From: CAZQSL01 sp964595945
GTDB lineage: Bacteria; UBP15; UBA6099; JAJRTR01
Direction: 5' to 3'
Assembly: GCA_964595945.1 (NCBI GenBank)
Contig: CAZQSL010000001.1
Span: 48,798 to 112,797 of the forward strand
DNA: 64,000 bases
The position numbers were made by a program, and so were the translations under genes. The notes beneath the pieces were generated by a model. The model was not told the origin of the DNA, made no database searches, and worked only from the letters and a program-made list of their open reading frames with translations. Below, piece after piece: positions 42,760-51,001 of the stretch; the first letter of the stretch is position 1; the number at the start of each line of letters is the position of its first letter.

Positions 42760-43560
42760 TCAGCGTTTGCCTATCTCGATAAGCGTGTCTATGGTTACAA
42801 ACCTGTAGCCCTGTTTTTCGAGGGTGGAAATGATGATTTCGAGTGCCTGGACGGTGGCGGTGCGGTTGCCGCGCGAGTCGTGCATGAGGACGATAGCGCC
42901 GGGGTGCGCCTTTTTGATGACATTCTCCGCGATGATCTTGGGATGTTTATGAGTGACGTCGCCGGAAGTGATGTCATGGCCGATATAGGTATATTCGAAA
43001 CTGTCCACAAGTCTCATCAGACGCATGTCACGATACTCGTATGGAGCGCGGAAAAATGCCGGCTTCACTCCCGCCGTGCGCACAATGACTTCGGCGGTGC
43101 TCATGATATCCTTTTCGCGTTCCGCAGTGCTCATGTCATAATAAAAGCCGTGTGCCCATGAATGAATACCGATCGAGCATCGCGCCCGGGCGATGTCACG
43201 CATGATCGAGGGGTTGCGCCACGCGCTTTCACCAGTGACGAAAAATGTGGCGCGCGCATTGTGCCGCCTGAGTATTTCGAGTATCTGCGGAGTGTACCTG
43301 GCGCTCGGGCCATCGTCGAACGTGACCGCTATGACTTTTTTTCTCGTCTCTACACTGCGCGTGACAGTGCCGAAAAAATCGAACGGCCACGCGATGCAAA
43401 ACAGCGAGTAACACGCAAAAGCGGCGATGAGTGTCAGTACTTCGTTGCGCAGCCTGTGATGTCCCGCAAGCAGACGCCATACGACCACTGACAGCACTGT
43501 TGTTATCAGTGCTATCCGTATCAGGTATCGGACGATTGTAAATGTAAATATCTCCATCAT
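42760..43560 (-). CDS. Membrane-anchored NodB-type polysaccharide deacetylase
   Basis: The protein has 266 residues. Two N-terminal hydrophobic helices (YLIRIALITTVLSVVVW and LTLIAAFACYSLFCIAW) anchor it, and the NodB domain faces outward. The catalytic and metal motifs are AVTFDDGPSARYTPQILEIL (Asp pair), GIHSWAHGFYY (metal His) and FFRAPYEYRD. IVLMHDSRGNRTATVQAL supplies the late His. Family members deacetylate peptidoglycan, chitin-like or exopolysaccharide GlcNAc; which one cannot be told. I chose one of two adjacent Met codons (43560/43557), just before the first helix; the frame is open to 43749 with no strong ribosome-binding site. A late, near-overlapping divergent gene starts at 43736. 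Confidence 0.85.
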   Translation of the reverse strand: MMEIFTFTIVRYLIRIALITTVLSVVVWRLLAGHHRLRNEVLTLIAAFACYSLFCIAWPFDFFGTVTRSVETRKKVIAVTFDDGPSARYTPQILEILRRHNARATFFVTGESAWRNPSIMRDIARARCSIGIHSWAHGFYYDMSTAEREKDIMSTAEVIVRTAGVKPAFFRAPYEYRDMRLMRLVDSFEYTYIGHDITSGDVTHKHPKIIAENVIKKAHPGAIVLMHDSRGNRTATVQALEIIISTLEKQGYRFVTIDTLIEIGKR

Positions 43561-43735
43561 CGTGCCGCGAGTATATTTTTCACCATCAAACATTGTAGCA
43601 TCTGGCGTTTGATTGGCAAAACTGATAGCAGACTCACCCAGTCCATGTCTATGACACAATCCCAATGATCCGGTAATAATCCTCAAACATTTCTTCGTTA
43701 TCATCAAACTGGACACAACAATTTGGAGGCAAGCA

Positions 43736-44407
43736 ATGGAAGCGCTCAATAAAAGAATGTCGAAAAACCTTGTAACCTATGGCGAATTACTCAAGTCCAC
43801 GATTGACACTATGGCGCAGTCATTCGACGCACTTTACCGGAATTCCGCTCCCGTCGTATTTGAAAATGTGGCGAGAAACGTGCGCGATGCCGAGTCGAAG
43901 TGCGACATGATAAGGCGCGAGATGGAGTATCAGTTGTGCGCTGTCAAGATGGATGAAAGCGCCCGGAATGACCTTATTTCGCTCCTGCATCAGATGGATA
44001 AAGTCCCGAACAGGGCCGAAGATGTGGCGAATTTCATTTACATGACCGGAGTCATGCTGCCGGAAAACTATCGCGATCAGATGCGGGAAATACTGCGATT
44101 CACGACACAGTGCTGCGCGGCGCTCGCCGGGAGTTTCGCTGACGCTTTCACGCGCGGTGAAATCACGCCTGATGCCACGGCTGAAGTTTCCCGCCTCGAA
44201 AGCGCTGTCGACACGATCGAGAGGCATACCATCAAACGGTTTTTCACAGATAACGCACTCGACATGGGCACGCGGCTGTTGCTACGCGAACTCACGATGA
44301 TGTTGTGCGATATTTCAGACCATGCCGAAAACGCTGCGAATACTCTTGATATCTTTATGATGAAACATGGCAGTAATGCAGGGATGGGAAACTCGCACGT
44401 CGCCTGA
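43736..44407 (+). CDS. PhoU-like DUF47-family protein
   Basis: This 223-residue all-helical protein is of the DUF47/TIGR00153 type (YkaA-like), related to PhoU. E/DxxxD-type metal-binding positions occur in helices such as NVRDAESKCDMIRREMEYQL and DISDHAENAANTLDIFMM. These proteins normally pair with a Pit-type phosphate transporter and tune it; no pit gene is in the window, so its partner is unknown. GGAGG precedes the ATG. The gene converges with ogt, leaving 10 bases between stops. Confidence 0.85.
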   Translation: MEALNKRMSKNLVTYGELLKSTIDTMAQSFDALYRNSAPVVFENVARNVRDAESKCDMIRREMEYQLCAVKMDESARNDLISLLHQMDKVPNRAEDVANFIYMTGVMLPENYRDQMREILRFTTQCCAALAGSFADAFTRGEITPDATAEVSRLESAVDTIERHTIKRFFTDNALDMGTRLLLRELTMMLCDISDHAENAANTLDIFMMKHGSNAGMGNSHVA

Positions 44408-44417
44408 TGGCAACTGC

Positions 44418-44915
44418 TTACTGGTCGAGAAATAGAAAAGAACGTTTTTTGCTTTCAAGTGAAAGAAGCGAAGCCTTGACATCGAGTCCGAGAGCGAAGC
44501 CGCCGAGGTCGCCGTCGCTTCTGAGTATCCTATGACAGGGGATTATGACCGGGATGGGGTTGGCGCCGAGGGCTGTGCCAGCGGCGCGGACGGCGCGCGG
44601 ACATCCGGCCATTTCGGCGAGCTGGCCGTATGATACTGTCTCTCCGTATTTCACCTGACGTGCCGCGTTCCAGATTCTGGTCCTGAAATCCGTTGCTCCG
44701 GTTGGGGCGAGCGGCAGATTGAATTCTACTTTCTTTCCAGAAAAATATGAGTCGAGAAGCTTGACCGCTTTTGAGATGAATGCCGGGGCGGGAGGGTTAT
44801 CGTATGTTATGTAATCTTTTTTGATGGCGAATCCGAAGCGCTCTATCCCCTCTTCGCGCCATGCTATTTCACAGAGGCCGGCACGGTTTTCCCATCTTAA
44901 GATTTTTTGATCCAT
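44418..44915 (-). CDS. ogt: Methylated-DNA--protein-cysteine methyltransferase
   Basis: Ogt removes alkyl groups from O6-alkylguanine in DNA onto its own Cys, in a suicide reaction. The 165-residue protein has an N-terminal RNase-H-like domain and a C-terminal DNA-binding/catalytic domain. IPCHRIL holds the acceptor Cys, with VKYGETVSYGQLAEMAGCP and RAVGTA-like RAAGTALGANPIP upstream. The length and motifs are normal. It lies 57 bases downstream of uvrC on the same strand, making a small DNA-repair pair. Confidence 0.95.
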   Translation of the reverse strand: MDQKILRWENRAGLCEIAWREEGIERFGFAIKKDYITYDNPPAPAFISKAVKLLDSYFSGKKVEFNLPLAPTGATDFRTRIWNAARQVKYGETVSYGQLAEMAGCPRAVRAAGTALGANPIPVIIPCHRILRSDGDLGGFALGLDVKASLLSLESKKRSFLFLDQ

Positions 44916-44972
44916 TGCAGCAGCCCAGTATATTGACGTATGGACATCTTATCACAATGGGGCAAACGAAGA

Positions 44973-46637
44973 CTATGATTCGAGCATTTTTTTCGAGCGT
45001 TTGTGACGGTGGAAAGTGATGGCAAAGCGGTGGACTTCGTCGATGATGGACAGGACAAGAGCGGTAGCCGGCTCTTCGGGCGAAAAAACGATGGGCTGTG
45101 AGCCGTCTCCGAAGTGAGAGATGCCGGAGTGTTTTGCAAACCCGATCACGCGCGGCGGCGTGACACCGGCCTTTTCGATGCCGGCCATCACTGCCGAAAC
45201 CTGCCCCCTGCCGCCGTCGACTATGACAAGGTCGGGACCTATTTCCTTGCCTTCGGCGATGCGGCGGAAGTATCGTTCGGCCATTTCCGACATCGATGAA
45301 AAATCGTCGCGCCCCGATCCCTTGATGATGAATTTTCGATAGCCGTCGCGGTAGGGTTTTGCTTCGAAGAAAGTGATGGCCGCGCCGACCGTGCTGGTGC
45401 CCTGAATGGTAGAGATGTCGAATGCTACGATGCGGCGCAGGAGTTTTGGCGCGCCGACGCGGTTGGTGATGGCGGCAGTGGCGGCGATGCGGTATTCCCT
45501 GTCGGCTGTGGTACGTACGATTTCGTCGGCGAGGCGTTTTTTTGCGTTGGTGCGCGCGTTTTCGATGAGCGAGAGTTTTTCGCCACGTTTCGGCACTGCT
45601 ATTATGACTTTTCGGCCGGCGTGCGATCGGACGAACTCTTCGACGAGAGCGCGGTCGGAGGGTTCGTCACTGAGGAGTATTTCGCGGGGCGCGATGCCTG
45701 GACGGTCGTAATAGAGAGTGAGAAATCCGGCGAGCGCCTCTGCGGCTGTCTGTCCGGGGACGATCGAGAGGATGAAAGGATCATGCCCCGAAAGTGCGCC
45801 GTCGCGTACGAACATGATTTCGGCGCATGCGATTTCGCCTTCGAGCGCTATGGCGATGATGTCGCGGTCGACCTTGTCGCCGGGCATGACGGCTTGTCGC
45901 TGACTGGCAATCATTTCGAGAGCGTGCGCGCGGTCACGTAGCAGCGCGGCTTTTTCGAATTGGAGGTTTGATGCGGCGCGCTCCATTTCCTTTCGCATTT
46001 CACGGATGACGTTTGCCGAACGGCCTTCGAGGAACATTACGACGGATTTCACGTTTTGCGCATAATCTGCTTTTGAAAGGTTGCCCGAGCAGGGGCCGGG
46101 GCATTTGTCGAGGTGGTTATAGAGGCATGGCTGTTTTTTCATTTCGCGGCAGTGACGCATGGGGAATGTGCGGCGGAGGAAACGTAGTGTGTCGCGCACG
46201 GCAGAAGTCGAGGAAAAGGGGCCGAAGTAACGGGCATCGGGCTGATCGACGCGGCGGGCGAGTTCGAGGCGCGGGAAGTCTTCGGCAGTGATGCGAATGT
46301 ATGGATAGCCCTTGCTGTCCTTGAGCAGCACGTTGTAGCGCGGCTGATGTTTTTTGATCAGGGTCGATTCGAGCAGCAGCGCTTCGAGTTCGTTGGCAGT
46401 GATGATGAAGTCGATGGTGCGGCCATAGCGCATGAGGCGTTTCGATTTTTCGGGTTCGGGCGCGGGCGAGCGGAAATAGGAAGCGACGCGCTCGCGCAGG
46501 ACCTTGGCTTTGCCGACATAGATCACCCGGTCGAAACGGTCGATGAAAAGATAGACGCCGGGTTTGCGCGGGAGTGCTTCGGCCTGCGCGGCGAGCGATA
46601 CGATTTCTCGTGTGATTTCGACGATTTCCTCTGTCAT
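44973..46637 (-). CDS. uvrC: Excinuclease ABC subunit C lacking the C-terminal HhH domain
   Basis: UvrC makes both incisions in nucleotide excision repair. This 554-residue protein has the GIY-YIG nuclease (PGVYLFIDRFDRVIYVGKAK, residues ~25-45), the conserved Cys-rich segment (PCLYNHLDKCPGPCSG), the UVR motif (~205-240) and the RNase-H-like 5' nuclease (VAFDISTIQGTSTVGAAITF, PDLVIVDGGRGQVSAV). It ends just after AITFHRHKRSKKML, so the usual ~50-residue helix-hairpin-helix (HhH)2 domain is missing. The bases after the stop show no HhH-like sequence in other frames, so a recent frameshift is not evident. The start ATG has a weak ribosome-binding site. ogt follows. Confidence 0.93.
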   Translation of the reverse strand: MTEEIVEITREIVSLAAQAEALPRKPGVYLFIDRFDRVIYVGKAKVLRERVASYFRSPAPEPEKSKRLMRYGRTIDFIITANELEALLLESTLIKKHQPRYNVLLKDSKGYPYIRITAEDFPRLELARRVDQPDARYFGPFSSTSAVRDTLRFLRRTFPMRHCREMKKQPCLYNHLDKCPGPCSGNLSKADYAQNVKSVVMFLEGRSANVIREMRKEMERAASNLQFEKAALLRDRAHALEMIASQRQAVMPGDKVDRDIIAIALEGEIACAEIMFVRDGALSGHDPFILSIVPGQTAAEALAGFLTLYYDRPGIAPREILLSDEPSDRALVEEFVRSHAGRKVIIAVPKRGEKLSLIENARTNAKKRLADEIVRTTADREYRIAATAAITNRVGAPKLLRRIVAFDISTIQGTSTVGAAITFFEAKPYRDGYRKFIIKGSGRDDFSSMSEMAERYFRRIAEGKEIGPDLVIVDGGRGQVSAVMAGIEKAGVTPPRVIGFAKHSGISHFGDGSQPIVFSPEEPATALVLSIIDEVHRFAITFHRHKRSKKMLES

Positions 46638-46679
46638 GCGCTTTCATGCCATGTCGCGCCAATGCGCTGTTATTTACTA

Positions 46680-46708
46680 TTAACATTATATGTCATCTGG
46701 AATATAAT
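46680..46708 (+). promoter_or_regulatory. Strong sigma70-type promoter of the transaldolase-like gene
   Basis: TTAACA (46680-46685) and TATAAT (46703-46708) are separated by exactly 17 bases, 44 bases before ATG 46752. It is one of the best promoter matches in the window. Confidence 0.7.
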
Positions 46709-46751
46709 GATTGGGATTGCCGAAGCAGTCAATTCGCAGATGGAGTGTCCC

Positions 46752-48878
46752 ATGAGCAACAAAAAGAATTTTGCAGATGAGGTCAAGCAGGTAATCGCGG
46801 CCGCAGTGCCCGCGCCCCTGACCCTCGGCGAAGGATTTCAGCCCGATGAAGACCATGCGGCAGGCGCAGTGAAACTCACTCTCGCAGGCCAGACACATGT
46901 CGCAGCTGACCACTTCCTGTTCCCCGAACTCGCGGAAGTGGCCGCCGAGATCATCGGCGAATCCATCCGCCGCCTCAACCTCGCGCTCGCCGGCGCTACA
47001 ATTACAGATTCCGACAACGGCGAAACACGCTCCAAAAAAATTCTGACCTGGTTCTACACATACGATTTTCTGCTCGAACTCGCCCTCAACTATGTCGGGC
47101 TCGAAAGCCGCGAAATCCACGATCACTCGAAGACGCAGGCTCTCGACTACATCAGCAATATGCTCGAATACATGGAAGAAGTCGAGTGCGAACAGCACGG
47201 CGAATCCTTCATCGCCGCCGCGACAGTGTTGCGCATCCTCGAAAAGATGAAGCTCGTGCAGGGCGGCGTCAGCATGGTCGCCAGAGCCGCCGGCCGCATC
47301 GAAAAGGCACTCGCCGAAGATGAAGGCGATTTCGTCACCATCGCTTTCCTCTCAGCCGCCGAAGATGAAATCCTCGACAACATCTACACCCAGATGATCA
47401 CGGCTGGAGTATGCCGCTTCGGCAACGATTATGCTCTCGGCCTTCGCTGGTTGCGCCACCTCGGATTCGAGCAGGTTTCGACCAACCCCGTCCTTGCCGC
47501 AAAAGCGTACGCCGATGATCCGTCCCTCAAAGGGGAATTCATCAGAGCCGCAAAATGTCATCCGAAATATGCTGAATGGAAAAAGAATCCCGCCAAGGCA
47601 GGCGACGAAATCACTCTCTTCGCCACCCTAACCGCGCTCTGGGACAACCTGCATGTATACCGCCCTGTCTTCTATAATCTCGCCGAAGAATCAGGCGGCG
47701 GTGTCGTCAGCTTCCAGCTCAATCCCAACCTCGCGCACCTCGCCGACGAGAGCATCGCCGATGCTCTCGATGCGCTCGCTCAGGCCGAATCCGACCTCCG
47801 CATCTATGACGAATACCTCCTTGCAGGATTTCCCAACTACACCGACAAGGGCCGAGCCAACATGGTCATCAAAGTCGCAGCCGCTCATCCTGCAGCCATG
47901 GATATCGCCGCCGCCATCAACTCCTTCGGCCTCGGATCAAACATCACTGTCATCTACACCGTCGCTCAGGAAGCCACTATGATCATCGAAGAAATGCGCG
48001 GCATGGCGCGCGCTATTCGCCGCGGCATCGTACCCACTCAGCTCTACATGACCAACATGGGCGGCCGCCTCGAAAGCCACCTCCGCGAAGTTTTCCTCGA
48101 AGCCGCTTTCGCAAAGCTCGCAAAAAAATCAGGCGAATCCGCCGCACTCTCCGCCGTCGAAAAACTCGCCGTCGCCAATGGTTCGGTAGCCGCAGTCAAC
48201 GGAGCTTCTTCCTTCGCCGAAAAAGTCATTGCCGTCACAAGGTTCGGCGTCCAGAAAACCATCGACCACAACATCACCACCGCACTCGCCGGACTCTATA
48301 CCGCTGACGAACTCACTGCCTGGGAAGACGCTATCGGCAAATCCGGCACACTCGTCGCCCGCCGCGTGTGGAGCCTTTTCTTCAGCGACAAAAACCGCGC
48401 CCGCTGGATGGCCTTCATGTGCGAAGAATTCGAGATCGACGAAGAACAGGCCGAATTCATCCTCTCGCGCATCAACGTGCTTCCCGCTTCCAAACGCAAA
48501 CCCCACGATACTTACTGGACTCTTTCTTCCACCAACATGGTACATACCGAATTCGGCAACCATCAGGAAAACGTGCGTGTCATGGCCGACGATGAAGAAT
48601 TCATCATATCCGACTATGTCGAATCCATCCGCGACGCATTCCCGCAGCAGGTTACCGATATGCTCATGCAGATTCCAGACTTCGTCACGGCTTACGAACT
48701 CAGTGAAGACCTCGCCCAACTCGCCGAAGCCCTCGGCATAAAAGACGACCTCGGCGCGCGCGGCCACACGCCCGAACAGTGGGGCGAATTCGGCTCAGTC
48801 AAAAAAACCATCACCGAATTCAAGGCCGCTTACAGCGAATTCAGAGACTACATCGTCGCAGCATTCGCCGAGGCATGA
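46752..48878 (+). CDS. Large transaldolase-like protein with N-terminal helical extension
   Basis: The protein has 708 residues, about twice a normal transaldolase. Residues ~1-200 are helical and unfamiliar. The rest carries transaldolase features: QVSTNPVLAAKAYAD (compare DATTNPSL), VVSFQLNPNLAHLADESIADA, NMVIKVAAAHPAAMDIAAAI with the Schiff-base Lys, and SNITVIYTVAQEA (compare NLTLIFSxxQA). At the position of the usual catalytic Glu (SxEVD) this protein has Gln (SFQLN). The last ~200 residues are helical. It may be a transaldolase or fructose-6-phosphate-aldolase-like enzyme with changed chemistry, but the reaction is not established. ATG 46752 follows GGAG; ATG 46739 is an alternative. 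A strong promoter lies upstream and a bidirectional terminator follows. Confidence 0.72.
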   Translation: MSNKKNFADEVKQVIAAAVPAPLTLGEGFQPDEDHAAGAVKLTLAGQTHVAADHFLFPELAEVAAEIIGESIRRLNLALAGATITDSDNGETRSKKILTWFYTYDFLLELALNYVGLESREIHDHSKTQALDYISNMLEYMEEVECEQHGESFIAAATVLRILEKMKLVQGGVSMVARAAGRIEKALAEDEGDFVTIAFLSAAEDEILDNIYTQMITAGVCRFGNDYALGLRWLRHLGFEQVSTNPVLAAKAYADDPSLKGEFIRAAKCHPKYAEWKKNPAKAGDEITLFATLTALWDNLHVYRPVFYNLAEESGGGVVSFQLNPNLAHLADESIADALDALAQAESDLRIYDEYLLAGFPNYTDKGRANMVIKVAAAHPAAMDIAAAINSFGLGSNITVIYTVAQEATMIIEEMRGMARAIRRGIVPTQLYMTNMGGRLESHLREVFLEAAFAKLAKKSGESAALSAVEKLAVANGSVAAVNGASSFAEKVIAVTRFGVQKTIDHNITTALAGLYTADELTAWEDAIGKSGTLVARRVWSLFFSDKNRARWMAFMCEEFEIDEEQAEFILSRINVLPASKRKPHDTYWTLSSTNMVHTEFGNHQENVRVMADDEEFIISDYVESIRDAFPQQVTDMLMQIPDFVTAYELSEDLAQLAEALGIKDDLGARGHTPEQWGEFGSVKKTITEFKAAYSEFRDYIVAAFAEA

Positions 48879-48915
48879 CCGGTGTGCCGCCTCAGGCGGA
48901 AAGATCAGAATAGCA

Positions 48916-48943
48916 AAAGGCGGGGAGTGATCCCCGCCTTTTT
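48916..48943. terminator. Bidirectional terminator between transaldolase-like gene and hydA
   Basis: AAAAGGCGGGGA (48916-48927) pairs perfectly with TCCCCGCCTTTT (48932-48943) around GTGA, with T-runs on both strands, between two convergent genes. Confidence 0.9.
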
Positions 48944-48979
48944 ATATGGAGTAATGCGGCACTTGTGTCGCTGGGCGCG

Positions 48980-51001
48980 TCAGTCGTCGGCGACGGTGAC
49001 GGCGGGAGGGAAAGCCGGAATGATTTCTTCGTCGAAGATTTCTTCGAGCCGGCCCGCGGTAGCATTGCCGATGACTTTTCCGTTGACAGAAAGGTTGGGG
49101 CTGGCCGTGCAGTTTTCGAAGCAGAAAGTGGCTTTGAGATCGACTTCGCTCAGCAGACCCTTTGATTTGAGCATTCGGCTGAGTTTCTGCATGACATCGT
49201 ACGAGCCGTTCTGGAAGCAGCAGGTACCGACACATACACGGATTTCGACGGGGCCGGCGCTTTCGCCGAGAGTGATGGTTTCCTCAATGCGGCGGCGCGA
49301 GGAGAAATGTGTGTGGAGGGCGTGGTGGGCTTCGTCGCTGTTGGGTGTGACGAGATGTTTCGAGTAGAGGGTTTTGATGTCTTCGTTGTTGTGGGACTGG
49401 CGGAATTTTTTAACCTTGTCGATAGTTGCAAGGCCTTTGGCGCGTTTTGCGCGGTTTTCGAGGGTGTCGTGAGCGACATTGCCAGCGCCGCCGATGCAGC
49501 CGCCGGGACATGCCATGACTTCGACAAGGTGGTATTTCTTTTTGTTTTCCTTGATCTCGGCGATGAGGCGTTCGGCGGCGGCCATGCCGTTGACGGTGGC
49601 GATGCGGATTTCGGTGCCGTTGATTGTGACGGCCGTTTCGCGGTGCGAGACGCCGGCGGCGGCGGTTTCCCACACGTCGCGTTCGAGTTCTTCGCCGGTG
49701 AGTGCCTTGTAGGCAGTGCGTAGCGCGGCTTCGGCTACGCCGCCGGACGCGCCGAATATTACACCCGCGCCGGTGGATTCGCCATAGGGTTTTTCCCATT
49801 CGCCGTCGGGGAGGTTGTGGAAGTCGAGACCGTAGGCGCGGATCATTTTGGCGAGTTCGTGTGTTGTGATGACGACATCCGTGTCGAGATGGCCGTTTGT
49901 GGAAAATTCTTCGCGCTGGGCTTCGAACTTTTTGGCGCTGCACGGCATGACGGATACGGAGAAGATATCTTCGGTTTTCAGTCCGTGGTCTTCGGCGTAG
50001 TATTTTTTGATGACGGATGCGAACATCTGCTGCGGTGAGCGGCAGGAAGAGAGGTTGGCGAGGAGTTCGGGATGGTTGTGTTCGGCGGTCTTGACCCAGC
50101 CGGGGCAGCATGATGTGAAGATGGGAAGGTTTTCGTCGGCTTCGAGGCGTTTGAGGAATTCGGTGGCTTCTTCCATGATAGTGAGGTCGGCGGCGAAGTT
50201 GGTGTCGAAGACGGCGTGGGCGCCCATCGCGCGGAGCGCGGAGACGATTTTGCCCTCGCAGTTGACGCCGGGTTCGAGTCCGAAAAACTCGCCGATGCCG
50301 ACGCGGACTGATGGCGCGACCTGGAAGACGACTTTTTTGTTGGGGTCGCCGAGTGCTTTGAAGACTTTCGAAAAATCGGCTTTGACCATGAGTGCGCCGG
50401 TGGGGCAGACGGTGGTGCACTGGCCGCAGAAGATACATTCGACTTCGTGGAGTTTCATGCCGTATGCGGGAGCGACTTCGACATTGGAGCCGCGGTTGGC
50501 GAAGTCGATGATATGCAGGCCCTGATGTTCGAGGCACATGCGGACGCAGGCGCCGCAGAGGATGCACTTGTTGGGGTCGCGTATGATCGAGGGGTTGTAA
50601 TTGTCGATGGGTTCCTTGTGCTCCATCTTGTTGTCGAAGCGGACGTGGTCGATGCCGAGGCGTTCGGAGTAGTCCTGTAGTTTGCATTCGCCGCTTTTAT
50701 GGCAGGTGAGGCAGTCGCGGTCGTGAGCTGCGAGCATGAGTTCGAGAGCCATTTTGCGCACGCGCAGGGTGCGGTCGGTGTGGGTGCGGATTTCGAGATT
50801 GTCTTCCGGCGGGGCGGTGCAGGATGTGAGGAGCCCGCGTTTGCCGGCGTCGACGACGCACATGCGGCAGGCGCCGAATGGCGTGAGGTGGGCCTGATAG
50901 CAGAAAGTGGGAAGCTCGATTCCGGCTTTTTTTACTACTTCGAGGATATTTTTTTCGGCGCCGAATTCGACGGGTTGGCCGTTAACGATCATCTGTGGCA
51001 T
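48980..51001 (-). CDS. hydA: [FeFe] hydrogenase catalytic subunit HydA (NADH/ferredoxin-linked type)
   Basis: HydA reduces protons to H2 at the H-cluster. The 673-residue protein begins with a [2Fe-2S] ferredoxin-like domain (CYQAHLTPFGACRMC), then NuoG-like and 2[4Fe-4S] domains (CILCGACVRMC, CIFCGQCTTVCP). The three H-cluster motifs are intact: TSCCPGW near residue 296, MPCSAKKFEA near 350 and MACPGGCIGGAG near 495. A C-terminal thioredoxin-like [2Fe-2S] domain (CVGTCC, CFENC) is typical of the trimeric, electron-bifurcating group. ATG 51001 is right after the hydB stop (TAATG, one-base overlap) and fits the ferredoxin domain. It is the last gene of the hydCBA operon. The hydEFG maturases are not in the window. 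Confidence 0.95.
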   Translation of the reverse strand: MPQMIVNGQPVEFGAEKNILEVVKKAGIELPTFCYQAHLTPFGACRMCVVDAGKRGLLTSCTAPPEDNLEIRTHTDRTLRVRKMALELMLAAHDRDCLTCHKSGECKLQDYSERLGIDHVRFDNKMEHKEPIDNYNPSIIRDPNKCILCGACVRMCLEHQGLHIIDFANRGSNVEVAPAYGMKLHEVECIFCGQCTTVCPTGALMVKADFSKVFKALGDPNKKVVFQVAPSVRVGIGEFFGLEPGVNCEGKIVSALRAMGAHAVFDTNFAADLTIMEEATEFLKRLEADENLPIFTSCCPGWVKTAEHNHPELLANLSSCRSPQQMFASVIKKYYAEDHGLKTEDIFSVSVMPCSAKKFEAQREEFSTNGHLDTDVVITTHELAKMIRAYGLDFHNLPDGEWEKPYGESTGAGVIFGASGGVAEAALRTAYKALTGEELERDVWETAAAGVSHRETAVTINGTEIRIATVNGMAAAERLIAEIKENKKKYHLVEVMACPGGCIGGAGNVAHDTLENRAKRAKGLATIDKVKKFRQSHNNEDIKTLYSKHLVTPNSDEAHHALHTHFSSRRRIEETITLGESAGPVEIRVCVGTCCFQNGSYDVMQKLSRMLKSKGLLSEVDLKATFCFENCTASPNLSVNGKVIGNATAGRLEEIFDEEIIPAFPPAVTVADD

